DNA of 64,000 nucleotides from Shewanella putrefaciens (lineage in GTDB: Bacteria > Pseudomonadota > Gammaproteobacteria > Enterobacterales > Shewanellaceae), in the NCBI RefSeq assembly GCF_016406325.1, contig NZ_CP066370.1, positions 1,302,001 to 1,366,000 of the forward strand, in the 5' to 3' direction. The notes below the pieces were generated by a model. It was not told where the DNA came from. It saw nothing but the letters and a program-made list of their open reading frames with translations, and searched no databases. This document shows, piece after piece, positions 10,005 through 19,395 of this stretch (within the stretch, counting starts at the first letter, position 1; each line of letters starts with the position of its first letter). Position numbers and translations under genes: made by a program.

Positions 10005-10766
10005 CTAAGGAGGAATCGCGACACCATAGGTTTTACTCAGTTGTAGGAGTTCCCCTGTTTTTATCATGTCATTAAAAAAATGATCGAATTGCAGTCGTAA
10101 TGGGATAAATTCGCCCTGTTTAGGGAAAGCCATAAAGCCATCTTGTATATCAATGATGGGAACTATAGGTTCAATCGTATGTGAGATTGTGATTTTTAAT
10201 TGTTCAGCATCAGTATTGCGGCGATTGGTGGCAAGTAAATCGAGATCGCCCCTAGATAAACGTTCAATACCACTCTTAAGATCGACAAATTCATTAATAG
10301 CGAGCATTTGAGTTTGCTCGGTAAATGTGGCGCCATAACTCCAGCCTTGCATTTTACCTATGCGCTGATTTTTAATGCTATCGTACTCACCATTCCAACG
10401 GTTTATCTTATCTTTACGGGCATAAAACACGATTTCATCACGATAGAATGCTTTTTCAGAAAAGGCTAAAAATGCTTCCCTTTCTTTCGTGTGGTAAGGC
10501 CCAATAAGGATATCGGCTTGACCACGCTCGACCATAGATTGCGCGCGGCGCCAAGGCGTAATTTGATAGTGAATGGTCACATTGGCTTGCTCTGCGAAGC
10601 GATTCAAAATATCGACACCTAAACCTGTGTATTCACCATTCGATTTTTGTTCAAAGATTTGGCTAAAGCTAGTACCAACAGCAAGTAGGTCTTTAGCCTG
10701 CGCCGTTAAGCAAAGGCCATGGAGTACCAAAAGAGCAACGAGTGCGTTGACTTTGCTAAATATCAT
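10005..10766 (-). CDS. Periplasmic solute-binding protein, family 3 (amino-acid type)
   Basis: A 253-residue protein with a cleavable signal peptide (hydrophobic core ALVALLVLHGLCLTAQA) and the bilobed family-3 fold. It shows GLGVDILNRFAEQANVTIHY, PWRRAQSMVERGQADILIGPYHT and YGATF. Such proteins usually bind polar amino acids for ABC transporters, but no permease or ATPase gene is adjacent. Shewanella genomes carry many such orphan binding proteins, so this one may act as a sensor or scavenger. The ligand is unknown. The gene ends 13 bases from the end of the CobW gene (convergent) and starts into a 364-base intergenic region. Confidence 0.85.
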   Translation of the reverse strand: MIFSKVNALVALLVLHGLCLTAQAKDLLAVGTSFSQIFEQKSNGEYTGLGVDILNRFAEQANVTIHYQITPWRRAQSMVERGQADILIGPYHTKEREAFLAFSEKAFYRDEIVFYARKDKINRWNGEYDSIKNQRIGKMQGWSYGATFTEQTQMLAINEFVDLKSGIERLSRGDLDLLATNRRNTDAEQLKITISHTIEPIVPIIDIQDGFMAFPKQGEFIPLRLQFDHFFNDMIKTGELLQLSKTYGVAIPP

Positions 10767-11130
10767 GTCATCCCTTGAGTGATTTGAATGCGGAGGGTAA
10801 GAGCACTGTATTGTGTATCAGGTATATAAGGCGACAATTTCGTCTTTAACTTTAGAGTTAAGGTTAGCAAATTTTACGCCTATTTTTGGCGCACTAGCGT
10901 ATTTTTTATATCTTGAGATAAATGAATGGGTTGTTTTCTACCCTTAACTTGAAGGTGTATAAGTAGATGATCTTTAGATTGATTCACCCTATTTACATGA
11001 GCCTATTTGCTTAAACCTATTGGTTTCAATTTGTATCATTGGTTGTGAGTATTCACGCTGTATTTCAGGTATGCTTTGACGCTAAATAATTTATACGCCA
11101 ATGCTGGATGGGCTATTTGAGCGGGATGTT
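10767..11130. other. Intergenic region between divergent genes
   Basis: AT-rich DNA between the solute-binding gene (leftward) and the DUF3087-like gene (rightward). It must contain the promoters of both. No convincing operator, RNA or small gene was recognised. Confidence 0.6.
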
Positions 11131-11652
11131 ATGAAGCTGCAGGAAATAGATAAAACTTTATATCGTAAGAACATGAATTTATTCATTGTTATTCTAGTTG
11201 TAAGCCTAGTTGTTTTGTCGCTGGCTTTTGGTTCTGGATTAATTGCACTCTTTGGTGCGACGCCAGTCCCAGGTGAGCCAACAGGTAATTTTCATTGGAA
11301 TCTCTTAGGGGTGATTTTCAGTCTGGGTCTGTGTAGCGCCGTGATTTATCACCTGAAGGATCGACCCTTTTTCACTGAGATTTACTATGTGTGGCAATTG
11401 AAACAACTTCATAATCGTATCTATCGCAAATTGATAAAGATTAAAGCTGCTGCGGCGCAGAATGATGTGAATGCGTTGATTACGCTGCTTTTTTATTACA
11501 CCAGTCTAAGGCAAGTGTATTTACTGGATAACAATACACTGACGTTGTCCGCGCTGACTCAAGATCTTAATCGGTTGAATACGCAAATCGAGAGCTTAGG
11601 TTTATTGCTCTCGCCTGATCAGTTTACCGCTGAACTGTTACGTGCTTTTTGA
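11131..11652 (+). CDS. DUF3087-like small inner-membrane protein
   Basis: A ~173-residue protein with two strong membrane segments (NLFIVILVVSLVVLSLAFGSGLI region and a second at NLLGVIFSLGLCSAVIY). A charged helical C-terminal half follows, rich in LKQLHNRIYRKLIKIKAAA-type sequence. It resembles the DUF3087 family of marine gammaproteobacteria, which has no assigned function. The start at 11131 (MKLQEIDKT) is preferred over 11101 because GCGGGA precedes it and the extra ten residues of the longer form look non-conserved. It is convergent with the POT-type transporter gene; an imperfect inverted repeat separates the two. Confidence 0.7.
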   Translation: MKLQEIDKTLYRKNMNLFIVILVVSLVVLSLAFGSGLIALFGATPVPGEPTGNFHWNLLGVIFSLGLCSAVIYHLKDRPFFTEIYYVWQLKQLHNRIYRKLIKIKAAAAQNDVNALITLLFYYTSLRQVYLLDNNTLTLSALTQDLNRLNTQIESLGLLLSPDQFTAELLRAF

Positions 11653-11670
11653 TGGTTTTATGATGGGAAG

Positions 11671-11716
11671 ATAAACAGTACAAAATGAGACTGTGGCCTT
11701 ATCTTGTACTGCTTAT
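11671..11716. terminator. Imperfect inverted repeat between convergent genes
   Basis: A 16-base arm (ATAAACAGTACAAAAT) is repeated inverted with two mismatches, spacer 14. It lies between two convergent stop codons and probably serves as a bidirectional transcription end, although no strong T tract follows. Confidence 0.5.
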
Positions 11717-11730
11717 CTTATATTCGGCGG

Positions 11731-13272
11731 TTAGGCGTACTGTTGGGATTTTTGCAGAGTAAGTAACCACTTACCATAGATATAAATGCCCACCGCCGAG
11801 ATAGTCCCAATGGCGGCGATGATGTACCATGCCATGCCAATATTGTGGCTGTGGTACAACAGTTGGGTAAGATCGTGTGCATTTTCACCTGTGTAGCTCA
11901 CCAAAGTGGTAAAGGCTTCACCCTGTGGAATGGCACTGACCTCTGCGCTGTTCATGCCGCGTTCTAGCAATAAATCCCGTGAAAATAGCTCCTTTGATGC
12001 ATAAATCTCATAGAGTTTAGGGCCAAAATAGCCTTCTAATCCCCAGCCAATTCCTTGGGGTAACATAACAAATCCCAAGTACATGGCTTTTTTACCTTCG
12101 GGGGCAATATTCCCCATAAACTCGTTTTTCTTCGGGCTTATCATCATCTCGCCAATGGAAAACATGGCAATGGCCAGTACGATAAACCACGCGGCATGGA
12201 AAGCGCCAATAAACACAAAGGCCAGAATACTCAGTAAACAACCTGCGAACATTGCTGTGGTGATCCGATACTTCGCTGTCAGTGCGGCGACAATAAAGCA
12301 GCAGGTCATAATTAAACCCGCATTGAGGTTAAGCATGCCTTCAGGCATGACCTTAGTACCTTCATTATTAAGGCCAAGCCAGAATTGCAGAATACCGTTG
12401 CGGGTGCCTTCGGTTCCAAACAAGGAGGTCACTATTACACTGGTATCAACCCATTCGGAAATATGGATAGGCAGTACATCAAATAGCGCGTTGAATAGGA
12501 ACCAAAAACCAGAAAATACCAGCATGTAGTAGATCACAATTGGTTTTTTTAGCTCTCGCCAAGCATCGCGCCAGAGCGCTTCTTGCTTAATTTCCCCTGA
12601 TTTAATGTGTTTATTGCGCTCTAGTCGCTCTGCTTTACCTGGTTCTGTATAAGTAAGTAAAAATAAAAAATTGAGCGAGATAATGGCGGCACAGGCAAAA
12701 AAGACATTGTCCCATGACAGTTGACGCATATGTACGGCAACCAAGGGCCCGAGGAAACCACCAATGTTAACTATTTGGTAAAAAATCCCCCAAGCCATAG
12801 AGGTATTGTTACGCTGGGTACTGAGTACTAAGGTGCCTTGAATGCCGGGTTTAAATATCCCGGTGCCTATCGCGAGCAGTAATGCACCAACGAGGAACCC
12901 CCAAAAGCTGGGGAAAAATGCCATAACTAAATAGCCAAAGATTTTAATGATGGTGGAGCCAAAGATGGTTTCTTTGTAACCAACGCGGTCGGAAACGCCC
13001 CCTGTAAATACAGGTACAAAGGTCTGCATAATGGCCCAGAGGGAAATAATAATGCCGTAGTCGCTTAGGCTAATCCCTAATCCACCTGCCGATTCTGGTG
13101 CTTTTGCGTAAAGGCCCGCACTGGCTTTTACGCCGTAATAGGCGATTCGCTCAACCAGTTCCATCCCCCCAACGAGCCAAAAAATATAACTTAAACTCGT
13201 GATGGAAGCCCACATTCCCAGCTGTTTGACTTCACGCAGATCGTTCTCTGCATTTGGGCTATTTTGACTCAT
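11731..13272 (-). CDS. POT-like proton-coupled di/tripeptide transporter (MFS)
   Basis: A 513-residue polytopic inner-membrane protein with about 12-14 membrane segments. Near the N-terminus ELVERIAYYG resembles the proton-coupling ExxER signature of the POT/PTR peptide transporter family. FKPGIQGT and YQIVNIGGFLGPLVA match the next family blocks. The proton-driven uptake of small peptides is therefore the likely role, although residues that bind peptide termini cannot be verified by eye and a divergent MFS substrate is possible. The gene is monocistronic. A perfect inverted repeat lies 48 bases upstream of its start codon. Confidence 0.82.
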   Translation of the reverse strand: MSQNSPNAENDLREVKQLGMWASITSLSYIFWLVGGMELVERIAYYGVKASAGLYAKAPESAGGLGISLSDYGIIISLWAIMQTFVPVFTGGVSDRVGYKETIFGSTIIKIFGYLVMAFFPSFWGFLVGALLLAIGTGIFKPGIQGTLVLSTQRNNTSMAWGIFYQIVNIGGFLGPLVAVHMRQLSWDNVFFACAAIISLNFLFLLTYTEPGKAERLERNKHIKSGEIKQEALWRDAWRELKKPIVIYYMLVFSGFWFLFNALFDVLPIHISEWVDTSVIVTSLFGTEGTRNGILQFWLGLNNEGTKVMPEGMLNLNAGLIMTCCFIVAALTAKYRITTAMFAGCLLSILAFVFIGAFHAAWFIVLAIAMFSIGEMMISPKKNEFMGNIAPEGKKAMYLGFVMLPQGIGWGLEGYFGPKLYEIYASKELFSRDLLLERGMNSAEVSAIPQGEAFTTLVSYTGENAHDLTQLLYHSHNIGMAWYIIAAIGTISAVGIYIYGKWLLTLQKSQQYA

Positions 13273-13671
13273 ATTCTTCCCTTTATTATTGTTATTTGAT
13301 CTATTTTTACATAACTCATTGTTTATAAATACATATAAACATTTTAGTTAAATGCTTTGTGTTCAGCACTAAACTGCTTTGGGTTGATTTAAGCTCCCAC
13401 TTTACCTAATTCAGCTTAAAACGCCAAAAAAGTAGCAAAAAATGATGAGTTAGCCCACAACTGTTGCTTAGTTGTAGGCATAATGTCGTCTGGCTGGAAT
13501 GTAAGTGTTTATGCTTAAGTTGTTGTGATTATTGTTTTTTTAACTTTAAAAATGATGAATATGCATTTTGTATTCTTGTCAAATTTAGGTACAATCCGTT
13601 GCCGCATTTTTGTCCGTTATAGATTTACTTTTCTAATGCGCGCCTTTTCCTAATGATAGTGAGACACGGTA
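13273..13671. other. Divergent intergenic region between POT-like and MATE transporter genes
   Basis: 399 AT-rich bases containing the promoters of two divergently transcribed transporters. Apart from the palindrome at 13320-13341 I see no recognisable element or small gene. Confidence 0.6.
13320..13341. promoter_or_regulatory. Candidate operator palindrome upstream of the POT-like gene
   Basis: The perfect inverted repeat TGTTTATA-N6-TATAAACA starts 48 bases upstream of the start codon. Position and symmetry suggest a repressor or activator site; I do not recognise the regulator. Confidence 0.35.
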
Positions 13672-15021
13672 ATGACAGCAGTATCCCAACCCCAGACGGA
13701 TCAACATTTACTCCAAGAGCCGATTTCTAAGCTTTTTTGGCGTTATACCATACCCACCATTGCTTCCATGTTGGTAACGGGCGTGTATGTGACCATTGAT
13801 GGGATTTTCGTGGGGCACTATTTAGGTGAAGCGGGGCTAGCAGGGATGATGTTAGCTTACCCAGTCGGGGCCATTTTATATGCCATCGGCGCTATGATAG
13901 GCATGGGTAGTGCAGCATTAGTGTCAATCAATCTTGGTCAAGGTAACGTGGTTAAAGCCCGCAAACTCTTGGGTAATGCCTTTAGTTTGTGTTTATTGGC
14001 AGGTGGATTTTTTGCCCTTATGGGCGGATTATTTTCACGGGATATTTTAATTGCCCTTGGTGCACAAGGGGATATCCTCGAAAATGCCAATCAATATTTA
14101 TTCTGGTATTTCGCCCTGTGCCATTTCCCCATCATCTCAATGGCCTTTACCACACTTTTACGTAATGATGGTCGGCCATCTATGGTGACCTTTGTGTTAA
14201 TTTTAGGGGGGGTACTCAACACTTTCTTAGATTGGTTATTTATCGTGGTATTTCCCTTTGGTTTGGCGGGCGCCGCGATTGCGACCATGTTAGCGCAGGC
14301 TGTGACGGGCTTACTGTGTTTACAGCATTTTTTTGGCTCTCGTACCCAGCTTAAAATCAACTTAGAGCAAATGAAGCTTAAGTTTGATAATTGTGTGAAT
14401 ATTGCCCGCGTGGGTTTACCTAGCTTTTTGATGAACCTTTATTTATCAATTGTGCTCACTCTGCACAACACGGCATTTTTATGGGTTGGTGGGCCATTGC
14501 ACGTGGCGGCCTACGGGGTGGTGAGTTACACCGAAGCATTTTTCTATCTGATTTTTGAGGGCATAGCCCTTGGCACTCAACCTATCTATAGCTTCAACGC
14601 GGGTGCAGGGCGTTTTGACAGAGTTAAACAAGCGCGCAATATCGCCTTTACGATGACATTACTTACAGCAGCCTTAGGGCTTGCCTTGATTTACTCTCGC
14701 CCTGAGTGGTTAGTGTATTTATTTGCTGGTGATAACCCGAACCTAACACCTGTAGCCATTGAAGGCATGCGTTGGTATTTCTGGGGCTTACCTATGGAAG
14801 GGTTAATCTTAGTTGGGGCAAGTTTTTTCCAAGCCATTAATTGTTCAAAACAGGCGTCTATCTTGACTGGCACTAAACTTGTCCTGATCGCGGCCATTAT
14901 TTACTGTTTTGCTTGGGCATTTGGGGTTATAGGGGTTTGGATATCGCTCGCGACTTGCAGTTCTTTGCTGACCCTATGGATGTTCTATGCAATGAAGAAG
15001 GTGGATAACCGTTTACCTTAG
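13672..15021 (+). CDS. MATE family efflux transporter
   Basis: A 449-residue multidrug and toxic compound extrusion protein, an inner-membrane Na+ or H+ antiporter with 12 expected helices in two homologous halves. Recognisable segments are LFWRYTIPTIASMLVTGVYVTIDGIFVG, GMGSAALVSINLGQG and the second-half equivalent GIALGTQPIYSFNAGAG. The profile is nearest to the MepA/DinF-like branch. The substrate is unknown. The gene is transcribed away from the POT-like transporter and appears monocistronic; no terminator was clear downstream. Confidence 0.88.
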   Translation: MTAVSQPQTDQHLLQEPISKLFWRYTIPTIASMLVTGVYVTIDGIFVGHYLGEAGLAGMMLAYPVGAILYAIGAMIGMGSAALVSINLGQGNVVKARKLLGNAFSLCLLAGGFFALMGGLFSRDILIALGAQGDILENANQYLFWYFALCHFPIISMAFTTLLRNDGRPSMVTFVLILGGVLNTFLDWLFIVVFPFGLAGAAIATMLAQAVTGLLCLQHFFGSRTQLKINLEQMKLKFDNCVNIARVGLPSFLMNLYLSIVLTLHNTAFLWVGGPLHVAAYGVVSYTEAFFYLIFEGIALGTQPIYSFNAGAGRFDRVKQARNIAFTMTLLTAALGLALIYSRPEWLVYLFAGDNPNLTPVAIEGMRWYFWGLPMEGLILVGASFFQAINCSKQASILTGTKLVLIAAIIYCFAWAFGVIGVWISLATCSSLLTLWMFYAMKKVDNRLP

Positions 15022-15265
15022 TAAGATATCTTTAAAGAGTATATTGACTTAAGACTAGCGTGGGATGATGTGCTCTGATACATTTCGCTGGTTTAATCTA
15101 CTTGCTAAAAAATGGCTCATTAAGTAGTACAGTGAATCCTAGGTCATATTACGAATAAACGACCTTAATGCTGCTATCCTAGGCGTCATTTGGCTGTAGA
15201 TACAACCGGATATTGGGCTGATTGTGCGGCCCGTTGATTTTGTTTTTTTGTTTGATGAGGCTCTT

Positions 15266-16777
15266 ATGCGCACCACTACAGTCATCTTTATGCTGTTGTT
15301 CGGCGTGTTCAATACCGTAAATGCTAGTGCTAAAGACAATGAGTTAGTGTTTGCTAGCGATTTTGAAGGCAACCGCTTAGCGCAACCTTGGTCGTGGATC
15401 ATGGGGTGTCAGTTTGAAGGCGCCGAGCCACACAGCGGTGAAAGTGCTTTGCTGTGTGCCGAAGGTAATAGCAGCATTGTGAGTAAGTACCCTGTCGCGG
15501 AAGCGGGTCTGTTGGAGTTTTGGGTGAAGACTCAAAATATCCAAACTCAGTATCGGATCAATGTATTAACCTCGCCAGTATTAAAACTGGATGCCCAGTG
15601 GCAACATGTTGCCTTGATTGATATCACTCCTGGTACAAAAGAGTATTTAGCCCATCGGGTGTCTATTGATGATCCCAGCCGCCAGTATATTCGCCTCGAT
15701 ATTGAAGCCATTAATGGCCCCATCAGCTTGGATGATCTCAGCTTAGATAAAATTCGCCTCGATATTGCCCTGCAAAAAAATGAGCAAAAAATTATCGGTG
15801 GCATTTTAGATAAGCTAAAAGAAGATAAAAACTACGAAGTTCAAGCAGAGTCCTTTAGAACTTTAGGTAAAAACTACGCCGCCCAACTTGAAAGCCAAAG
15901 ACAATATCTTGAATACTCGAATGCGATTTATTCCAGTATTACCTTTGTGCTTGCAACCTCTGAGCGTAATAAAATGTCTAACCCGCTGGGCTACAATACC
16001 TTTAGGTCGGTATTAAACGATACCAAGCGTGTAGCATCTCCCATACAGCAGGCGCGTCTAGGCTCTATGGTCAAACCCTTTGGTGACTTAGCAACCGCGA
16101 CATTAAACGTAGTGAGCGCAGGTGCCTATTCTGCCTTTGCCGAACCGTTCAAATCATTTTTAGCGGCCACCTTTGACCGTTCTAACTATGACAATAGTGA
16201 CTTAAGCCGCAGTGATAAAAAGTTTGCCGAAGAAAATGGCCTTAGAATTTATCAGCAGGCTGAACGTTTTATGTCTGAAATCGAGAAAGAACTGCAACAG
16301 GTTACCGCCCTCGATAATGATTTAGTCAGTATGCAAAAGAATTTAGATACGTTCCGTCGAGACCTCGACGGACATCTACGCAGTTATTTACAGCATGCCA
16401 GTATTGCCCGCACACCAGAAAACTACAGTCGAGTGATGAGCAAGGATGAGCAGACTCGTGCACTGGTGATTAGCGAGGCGAGCGCCAATATTAGCGCAAA
16501 AGCGGAGGCATTACTGGCATCAAACAGCAATGCTGAGTTAGTGCAATATATGATTAAAACCACTGAAAAAATTGATGAATTCCAAGAGTTCAAAGAGCGT
16601 TTTAATCAAATTACCTCGGCGATGTTGACCTTTTACGATAAGTTTGAACGATCAATTGCCACTGAACAAAACCCCTTTACCGACCCAAGCGACCGCGCTG
16701 TATGGGAGCAACACGCTAAAAGTGCACGTAACTATATTCGCCAGTCGAAGGAAGCGTTTACCAAAGCGTTTATGTAG
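15266..16777 (+). CDS. Uncharacterised secreted protein with lectin-like N-terminus and helical C-terminus
   Basis: About 503 residues from ATG 15266, which follows GATGAGG and opens a typical signal peptide (MRTTTVIFMLLFGVFNTVNA). The 14-residue-longer form beginning at 15224 would bury the signal sequence. Residues ~20-165 look like a beta-sandwich, carbohydrate-binding-type domain (FASDFEGN...GESALLC...ISLDDLSLDKI). The remaining ~330 residues are charged and predicted helical or coiled coil. No catalytic motif is visible. A surface or periplasmic role is likely but the function is unknown. It stands alone, 244 bases after the MATE gene. Confidence 0.75.
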   Translation: MRTTTVIFMLLFGVFNTVNASAKDNELVFASDFEGNRLAQPWSWIMGCQFEGAEPHSGESALLCAEGNSSIVSKYPVAEAGLLEFWVKTQNIQTQYRINVLTSPVLKLDAQWQHVALIDITPGTKEYLAHRVSIDDPSRQYIRLDIEAINGPISLDDLSLDKIRLDIALQKNEQKIIGGILDKLKEDKNYEVQAESFRTLGKNYAAQLESQRQYLEYSNAIYSSITFVLATSERNKMSNPLGYNTFRSVLNDTKRVASPIQQARLGSMVKPFGDLATATLNVVSAGAYSAFAEPFKSFLAATFDRSNYDNSDLSRSDKKFAEENGLRIYQQAERFMSEIEKELQQVTALDNDLVSMQKNLDTFRRDLDGHLRSYLQHASIARTPENYSRVMSKDEQTRALVISEASANISAKAEALLASNSNAELVQYMIKTTEKIDEFQEFKERFNQITSAMLTFYDKFERSIATEQNPFTDPSDRAVWEQHAKSARNYIRQSKEAFTKAFM

Positions 16778-16895
16778 CGGATTGTTGTAAGTAAGTGGTA
16801 GTAACGGCCTAAAATTATGGCGATTTTTCTATTTTGGTTTTGGGTTATCAAGAATAAAGCAGGTAGTCAGAATCATATTCTGTTAGTAGGCAAGG

Positions 16896-17366
16896 ATGAT
16901 GAATCAACCCTATACAACAACTCGGTTTGACACCGATACCGCCACAATGGCGATATTTGATCCCGCAGCATTAACTCATCGCTGCGAAGATGCGGCTGAT
17001 TGGTGGTCTGTGCCGAGTGACGAAATTTTGGAAATCAATCAAGGTCATGTGCTATTTGTGGGACTCGGTGCCGATGGCTGTTATGAGGTTGAAATTTTCC
17101 GCAAGCTAGGTGAGGCTGGACTCAATTCGAATTATCTCTCTGCAAACTTAACAGTATTGTCAGGGTGCCTGTATATTGGCGCCGCCGAGCAGGTTCCTGC
17201 GGGAGATATTGGGCCTGAAACAACCTATGGCGGCGCTTTAATTTATGCTGTGCGAGGGAATATTGAGGTGAGAGTTTATCGGCTGACACCTAATAAACTG
17301 GTGGTGGAATATGAGCCAACCTCAGAAGATGCACTAAACGAGTTTACGTCTAGCCCATCACTTTAA
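16896..17366 (+). CDS. Uncharacterised cytoplasmic protein (possibly DUF6386-like)
   Basis: A 156-residue protein without signal peptide or membrane segment. It opens with RFDTDTATMAIFDPAALTHRCED and DWWSVPSDE, a pattern I associate weakly with small conserved families of the DUF6386 type. The C-terminal half is beta-rich (GALIYAVRGNIEVRVYRL). No function can be proposed. AAGGATG overlaps its start as the ribosome-binding site, and a strong terminator follows the stop codon. It is the last conserved-looking gene before the accessory island. Confidence 0.7.
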   Translation: MMNQPYTTTRFDTDTATMAIFDPAALTHRCEDAADWWSVPSDEILEINQGHVLFVGLGADGCYEVEIFRKLGEAGLNSNYLSANLTVLSGCLYIGAAEQVPAGDIGPETTYGGALIYAVRGNIEVRVYRLTPNKLVVEYEPTSEDALNEFTSSPSL

Positions 17367-17406
17367 GTGGCTTATTTATTTGCAGTCTATTTATCTACCC
17401 CAGTAA

Positions 17407-17436
17407 AAAGCCGCCGACCCTAGGCGGCTTTTGTGT
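17407..17436. terminator. Bidirectional intrinsic terminator, left edge of accessory island
   Basis: AAAGCCGCC / GGCGGCTTTT hairpin with T tract. Almost the same sequence, including the trailing TTTTGTGT, recurs at 21521 at the other edge of the island. Confidence 0.85.
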
Positions 17437-17925
17437 AAATGTCATTTGTTATTATCCCAAAGTGAGCTACTTGTTTACATAACAACACTGAAATGTTGTT
17501 TGGGTACACTAAAATTTTTTATCATTTTGTCGTTTCGAATTCCTCAATGTTTTTTAAAAGGCGCAACTCACGTCCTGCTAATCACTGTATATGTACAGGT
17601 ATAGCAGGAAACTGAAAGTTTTTGGGAAAGACTGAGCTAAACCGTATCGTTTTCTATTTTTTGGGGGTAAGTTTAACTAACTGAAGTTAATTAACTTTTT
17701 CAGCTTTAGGATTAGCATACCGCGGCAAAATACTTCTTGGTAAATAAGATCTCGATTTTCCACATAAAAAATTGTTGGAAACATATCGTGGTGGTGCTAA
17801 GTTTCTGTAAAATTAGTATTGTTTACTCGTTACATATCAATATTCAACTCCTTTTGAATTAGGTTTTATTCGAAGTACGGGTAATACACTGTTAGCTGAG
17901 TTTAACCTTCGCACATTTAAGGAAA
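17437..17925. other. AT-rich intergenic region at the left of the island
   Basis: 489 bases with no credible gene. It contains a short AACAACA/TGTTGTT hairpin at about 17481-17500 and a 14-base CTGTATATGTACAG palindrome at 17585. The promoter of the esterase must lie near its right end. No complete attC or attI could be recognised, so the left boundary of the first cassette is not defined. Confidence 0.5.
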
Positions 17926-18792
17926 ATGATGTTTTTTAAGTTTATTAAGTTGGCTTTTGCTATTGTTGTTTTTTTCTCTATGCCACTAAGTGCCAAGGAA
18001 AGCACTGAATTTAAAATTAGAAATACGCATACCCTGCAAATAAAATCTGAAGTAAGCGGATTGGAGTACGAACTGTATATCCGCCTGCCTAACGATTACT
18101 CAGAAAATAACAAAAAATACCCGTTGGTATTATTAAATGACACAGGTTATTCAGTTGCAGTGGCGAGCGGCATTGTGCATCTGATGGCAGGCCGGGATAT
18201 CGAGGATGTCATTATTGTAGGGATTTCATATTCCAAAGGGCATAACCCTTTGCTTAGTCGCACAAGAGACTACACACCAACATATGCCCCAAATGAAAAA
18301 AGGGGACATTCGCTCGAAGTTCAGAAGTATTCAGGTAAAGCCAGTCAGTACATTAGTTTCATTTCAGACGAGGTTTTACCTCTGATTAGTCAAACATATC
18401 GAATCAGACAGGATAAAAAAATATTTGTTGGCCATTCATATGGCGGATTGCTTGGAGCTCACATCCTAATGACTAATCCCGAGTTATTTGATGACTACAT
18501 CTTAGGTAGCCCATCGTTCTGGTATGACAACAAAGTGATGTTTCGGATGGAAAGTGACTATGCAAAAAGTAATAAGGGTATGAAAGCAAGTGTGTTTATG
18601 TATATTGGCAGTGAAGAGGGTAGTATGGTTGAGCAAATGTTGGCATTTGAGAATCAGCTAAAATCACGAAATTATCAAGGCTTAAGCATTCAATCCAAAG
18701 TATTGCCAGGGTTGACTCATCACAGTGCTTTTGCAGTGTTATTAACGGATGGCCTTCAAAAAGCAATTCCAAGAAAAAGCAAAGGCAGTTAA
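17926..18792 (+). CDS. Secreted alpha/beta-hydrolase, esterase-like
   Basis: A 288-residue protein with a signal peptide (FIKLAFAIVVFFSMPLSAKE). It has an esterase-D / siderophore-esterase-like (COG2819) fold: LEYELYIRLPNDYSENNKKYPLV, then the nucleophile elbow FVGHSYGGLLGAH with Ser in GHSYGG, and a C-terminal GLTHHSAF that probably supplies the catalytic His. Substrate is unknown. Its stop codon overlaps the first bases of an attC-like site, the arrangement of an integron gene cassette. The local DNA is AT-rich compared with the core genes on either side, consistent with acquisition. Confidence 0.82.
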   Translation: MMFFKFIKLAFAIVVFFSMPLSAKESTEFKIRNTHTLQIKSEVSGLEYELYIRLPNDYSENNKKYPLVLLNDTGYSVAVASGIVHLMAGRDIEDVIIVGISYSKGHNPLLSRTRDYTPTYAPNEKRGHSLEVQKYSGKASQYISFISDEVLPLISQTYRIRQDKKIFVGHSYGGLLGAHILMTNPELFDDYILGSPSFWYDNKVMFRMESDYAKSNKGMKASVFMYIGSEEGSMVEQMLAFENQLKSRNYQGLSIQSKVLPGLTHHSAFAVLLTDGLQKAIPRKSKGS

Positions 18793-18875
18793 CAAAAATT
18801 TTATCGCCAGCAAAAAGCGCTGGCTGCGACGTCAATCCACTGCGCGGTTTTTCGCGCTAAATGTGGGCGTTATGC
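18788..18875 (+). repeat. attC-like integron recombination site
   Basis: The 88-base element begins GTTAACAAAA at the esterase stop codon and ends GGGCGTTATGC, the left and right ends usual for marine attC sites. The middle contains arms AAAAAGCGC and GCGCGGTTTTT that pair with a two-base bulge, the kind of extrahelical bases integrases recognise. The next gene starts 23 bases after the GTTATGC core. Confidence 0.7.
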
Positions 18876-18897
18876 ATTTTTTGGGAAAAGAGAAACT

Positions 18898-19395
18898 ATG
18901 GTTGTTGAAGTAAGGCGAGCAGAGCCATCAGATGCTAAAGCGATAAAAGGAATTTATGAGTGTCCAAATGCCTACACTGGCACATTACAACTTCCACTTC
19001 CTTCCTCCGATATGTGGGAAAAACGTTTCCAGAATATTCCTGATCATGTTTATGCGTATGTGGCACTAGTGGACGGTGAAGTCGTCGGTAATTTGGGCTT
19101 TGAGCTATGTACCAATCCGAGACGTCGTCACGTAGGTACATTCGGCATGGGCGTAAAAGACGATGCTCAAGGTCTAGGTGTTGGTAGTGCTTTACTGAAA
19201 ACGGTTATCGATTTGGCAGATAACTGGCTTAATTTGAAACGAATCGAATTGACGGTCTATGTGGATAACGAACGAGCGATCAATTTGTACAAGAAGTTCG
19301 GCTTTGAAATTGAAGGTGAGTCGAAAGCTTATGCGTTCAGAAATGGTAGCTACGTTGATGTTTACCATATGGCTCGCGTTGTGGCACATGCATGA
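18898..19395 (+). CDS. GNAT family N-acetyltransferase (cassette gene)
   Basis: A 165-residue acetyl-CoA-dependent acyltransferase. GMGVKDDAQGLGVGSALLKTVIDLADNW contains the pyrophosphate-binding Q-x-x-G-x-G/A loop, and ELTVYVDNERAINLYKKFGFEIEGE is the C-terminal signature. It resembles PhnO/YhhY/SpeG-type enzymes; the acceptor is unknown. It begins 23 bases after an attC-like site and ends exactly at a VCR-like sequence, so it is almost certainly an integron gene cassette. GNAT genes are common cassette cargo in Vibrio superintegrons. Confidence 0.88.
   Translation: MVVEVRRAEPSDAKAIKGIYECPNAYTGTLQLPLPSSDMWEKRFQNIPDHVYAYVALVDGEVVGNLGFELCTNPRRRHVGTFGMGVKDDAQGLGVGSALLKTVIDLADNWLNLKRIELTVYVDNERAINLYKKFGFEIEGESKAYAFRNGSYVDVYHMARVVAHA

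Noticed and set aside
17585..17598. LexA-like palindrome CTGTATATGTACAG
   Set aside because: A LexA box needs CTG-N10-CAG (16 bases); this one is 14 bases, so the half sites are wrongly spaced. No SOS gene follows directly.
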